A DNA stretch of 64,000 nt from Giardia muris (taxonomy: Eukaryota > Fornicata > Diplomonadida > Hexamitidae): positions 558,001 to 622,000 of the forward strand of contig CM016927.1 in NCBI GenBank assembly GCA_006247105.1, given 5' to 3'. Positions 61,441 through 64,000 of this stretch are shown here, in pieces (the first letter of the stretch is position 1; every line of letters starts with the position of its first letter). The notes below the pieces were generated by a model. It did not search any database and had not been told where the DNA came from. It saw only the letters and a program-made list of their open reading frames with translations. The position numbers and the translations under genes are program-made.

Positions 61441-63378
61441 TCACCAGTTCGTGTTTGTTAGGGTCTTATGGAAGGGTGTGCCAGCAGCAAAGCTTGCACT
61501 CCCTGAAAGAGGGTGAGGAGCGAGAGCACGGGAACCGGTGCTTTGTTCTATGGTAGCTGAGCGACGCACAAAGTCGTTGCGTTGAAGAAGGAGACAGGCT
61601 TTATTACGTACATCGGTACAAGCCTGTGCGATTCTCTCGTTGTTAGCAAGAACTTGAGAGATGAGCCCGCAAGTGCTCTGTAGGATCTTGCGGAGATCGA
61701 GGTCGTCGTGCTTACTAGCAAACACCTCGAAGACTCGGCGTTGGAGTGCTTTGAGCGCGTCTGTGGAGGCAGAGACTGTCTCCATAGTCAAGTTCTCACA
61801 CTCTATGGAGGCCTTATCCAGAAGCTCTTTGATAGACGGCGTTGGTGCCTGCTGTGAATGTTCCTTAGCTGCCTTAATTTGGATGATGGATTCGTCAAGG
61901 ATATGCTGCTCCAGGCCGGAGATTTTCAAATTATTGATCACAGACCTACTCAGAACGACCTTCTCTGTCTCATCTGCAGGAGTATCGTCATTGGTATCTG
62001 CGTTCGTCGAATAAGCACGCCAGAGGGTGACGGTCTTCTGAGAAACGTCGCCGGCCAGACACAAGCCGTGGTGCTCATCAGCCCCAATGATTTGTGCAAG
62101 GCGCGGGATAGGACAGACTTCAGTCTTGAAGGTGGCCTCCTCGGGACAGAAGTGGATATGAAGAAGGGCAGGAGGTTCGGAAGCTCGAACCCCAGAAAGA
62201 ATGGTTCGACCATTGAGGGTGGTAAAATCAGAGACAGTGATATGGTAATCCGGGTACTCGAAGAAAAGCGTAGGAGTGAGAGTCAAGATGTCCTCAAATA
62301 GGCGTTCGCCCCCATCAAGGCCATAGACCGAAACATAGTCGGTAACAACGTGCAATAGGAAGCTAGGGGATGAGTCACTGTTGGTGGAGGAACTCAATCC
62401 AATGGCGGTCAGTGGACCTGAAAGTGAGATTGACTTGATGGGAGCAACCTGATAGCTATCAATCGAGAACATTGTGCTGATCAACGAAAGAATCCGATCG
62501 TTGGCCCGCTCCGATGAAATGCGTTCGAGGACCAGCGGAAAGATGACGCGATGGACGAGGTGTATCCCCGTTGGAATCGCCACGCAGACGCCAAGGTACC
62601 AGACTGTACTCTCGTAGCTATTGGAGAGCTGGTGCGGCTTGCAAGGCGTCAGATGAGCAGAGAGGAGCATGCTATCGTTCCAGATGAAGCTTGCATTCCT
62701 ACCATCGGAGGGCGTACCCCCAAGCTCCGCCGCTAAATCCGTAAGGCGCAGTAGGGGGGTCGGGCATGTGTAGGTTTCATTATTTCCGACATCTCCGACG
62801 ATAAGGCGAATTGAACTGTGCTGTAAGACGAGAGCAAGGAAGAAGTCGGTCTGATGTCCCGAGATAAAGGGCTTGACAGCCAATATGTTGTTCAGTTCAA
62901 GAAAGGAGTCACCCGTCGCGGAACTAATGATCCAGAGATGCCGCTCGTAAGTAGAGAAGAGGAGGATCGCGTCCTGGTAACGGAAGTGATGTGCATACGT
63001 CACGTGGCCCTTAATGGAGAGGGGTATGTTGTGGATTCCCATGCTCCCTGAGAGGTCGACCTGGTAGAGGCGTGGGAGGGACTGAATTCCTGAATCCGGT
63101 TTGCAAGCTTCGTTGATGACGAAAAACGTACGTCCAGGCGCAGGTGTCATTAGGCTATAGATGCCGGACCTGAAGTCGACGTTTTGATAAGTCTGGATCC
63201 CATCCTGGATGCTCTCAGCAAGCGTGCCAATGAGGGATTGAACGGCCTCGGTATGCCCTTCGATATAGTCCCGCAGGTCCTGTTCCGGGGAGCGGACGAA
63301 GTTGATGAGGCCTTCTTGATTCAGGACTGGATGAGAGTAGAACTCTTCTTGTGAAGCAAACAAGTTCTGTGGAGGCAT
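61441..63378 (-). CDS. Hypothetical beta-rich protein with helical C-terminus
   Basis: 645 residues from the ATG at 63378, preceded by TTAAAAAG; an earlier in-frame ATG at 63456 lacks such a lead. I do not recognise a family. Residues about 60-470 are rich in alternating strands (FFLALVLQHSSIRLIVGDV, FLLHVVTDYVSVYGLDGG), as in a beta-propeller. Residues about 500-620 are helical and partly coiled-coil. This arrangement resembles some nucleoporins, such as the Nup88/Nup82 layout, but no diagnostic motif supports that. No signal peptide or membrane span is visible. Confidence 0.7.
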   Translation of the reverse strand: MPPQNLFASQEEFYSHPVLNQEGLINFVRSPEQDLRDYIEGHTEAVQSLIGTLAESIQDGIQTYQNVDFRSGIYSLMTPAPGRTFFVINEACKPDSGIQSLPRLYQVDLSGSMGIHNIPLSIKGHVTYAHHFRYQDAILLFSTYERHLWIISSATGDSFLELNNILAVKPFISGHQTDFFLALVLQHSSIRLIVGDVGNNETYTCPTPLLRLTDLAAELGGTPSDGRNASFIWNDSMLLSAHLTPCKPHQLSNSYESTVWYLGVCVAIPTGIHLVHRVIFPLVLERISSERANDRILSLISTMFSIDSYQVAPIKSISLSGPLTAIGLSSSTNSDSSPSFLLHVVTDYVSVYGLDGGERLFEDILTLTPTLFFEYPDYHITVSDFTTLNGRTILSGVRASEPPALLHIHFCPEEATFKTEVCPIPRLAQIIGADEHHGLCLAGDVSQKTVTLWRAYSTNADTNDDTPADETEKVVLSRSVINNLKISGLEQHILDESIIQIKAAKEHSQQAPTPSIKELLDKASIECENLTMETVSASTDALKALQRRVFEVFASKHDDLDLRKILQSTCGLISQVLANNERIAQACTDVRNKACLLLQRNDFVRRSATIEQSTGSRALAPHPLSGSASFAAGTPFHKTLTNTNW

Positions 63379-63468
63379 CTTTTTAACTCTCTCCCATGCG
63401 TATATTGTGGAGTCTTCACCCACAACGGAATGACTAAGTGCTCGATGTGATGACACACACAGGAAAAA

Positions 63469-64000
63469 ATGGAAGACCCTCTAGACTTCAAGACTGGGGT
63501 GAAGTGCTTGGAGGCGTATTGCGAGGGCTTTCGGAGCTGTGAGGGCCTTCCTGGGGCGCCCGAGCGCCTCTGTAGAGCCTGTGAAGCCCTAGTGGCCCTG
63601 ATAGCACTCGGGAGCTCGGGGGGACTCGACTCAACTGAGTTGAAGCCACATACGAAGGTGCTCGCCGGATTGATCCGGACGCTTCTCGTCTCAAAGCACG
63701 AGATGATCCGTTTAAAAGCTCTCGAGCTCGCAACGGTCTTATGCTACCAGTCGTCTCCCATTCCTCGTCTACTTTGTCGGAATGGCGCGCAGATCATCAT
63801 GGCCAGTCAGTTCGAGCTTCGGTCTGCACATAGAGTGGCGGAGGACGCCTCCTACGTCCGCTGCTTCGAAAGCTTTGTATCCTGTGATCCTACGTCGGTT
63901 TCGACGGCTGTGGTGGCCGCCGTCGCCGCAGTAGCTTGTAATTACGCAGATGTGCTTGCGCCGGACTGCCAGAACCTGTGCAAACGGATGCTGAGAGCCG
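63469..64000 (+). CDS. Helical-repeat protein, 3' partial
   Basis: An ATG at 63469 behind GGAAAAA opens a frame with no stop to the window end (177 codons). The sequence is helical with Ala/Leu-rich repeats (LIRTLLVSKHEMIRLKALEL, TAVVAAVAAVACNYADVL) like an armadillo/HEAT solenoid. The layout faintly recalls the RICTOR N-terminal domain, but there is too little sequence to claim it. It is divergent from the preceding hypothetical gene, with 90 bases between starts. Confidence 0.6.
   Translation, partial: MEDPLDFKTGVKCLEAYCEGFRSCEGLPGAPERLCRACEALVALIALGSSGGLDSTELKPHTKVLAGLIRTLLVSKHEMIRLKALELATVLCYQSSPIPRLLCRNGAQIIMASQFELRSAHRVAEDASYVRCFESFVSCDPTSVSTAVVAAVAAVACNYADVLAPDCQNLCKRMLRA

Noticed and set aside
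63469..64000. Firm assignment as RICTOR
   Set aside because: Only a general helical-repeat resemblance is visible in 177 residues, with no diagnostic motif.

Overview
The window looks like a compact protist nuclear genome, most probably a diplomonad of the genus Giardia and plausibly Giardia muris. The evidence is combined. There are no obvious introns, and coding density is extreme: neighbouring genes are separated by 1-30 bases or overlap. Start codons sit directly behind short A-rich stretches, and AGTRAA-type polyadenylation signals often overlap stop codons. The gene content includes a variant-specific surface protein (VSP) with many CxxC and GGCY motifs and a C-terminal membrane span plus CRGK tail, NEK kinases, and ankyrin proteins of the 'protein 21.1' type. 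In G. intestinalis the VSP tail is CRGKA; here the terminal Ala is missing, which points to another Giardia species. The species call is inference.

Left part (1-36.2 kb): a 5'-partial old-yellow-enzyme oxidoreductase, a MAN1/LEM2/Heh-type inner-nuclear-membrane protein, a small ankyrin protein, a membrane-anchored glycosidase-like protein with a cysteine-rich stalk, the nucleolar GTPase NOG2, and a catalytically complete NEK kinase. These are followed by two giant genes: a 4580-residue ankyrin/coiled-coil protein containing 5.2 apparently perfect copies of a 1611-bp unit, and a 2807-residue disordered protein with a recurrent Tyr-x-Leu-Arg motif. Two unassigned genes and the DNA primase large subunit close the segment.

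Middle part (36.2-44.5 kb): a gene-poor accessory island between housekeeping genes. It holds an ankyrin pseudogene remnant, an intact ankyrin gene, an ankyrin-NEK kinase lacking a clear 5' end, a complete VSP, and directly behind it a second VSP reading frame with no start codon or signal peptide. Spacers of 650-940 bases separate these genes, in contrast to the packed flanks.

Right part (44.5-64 kb): a kinesin-like protein whose motor domain has lost its nucleotide-binding residues, a tandem paralogue of its coiled coil, a 96-residue gene, VPS35, a zinc-finger nucleotidyltransferase, eIF2-beta, RPB5, a large surface membrane protein, a PI31-like proteasome regulator divergent from RPT1, glutamyl-tRNA synthetase, an unassigned beta-rich protein and a 3'-partial helical protein. 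No tRNA, rRNA, CRISPR array or intact transposon was recognised by eye.
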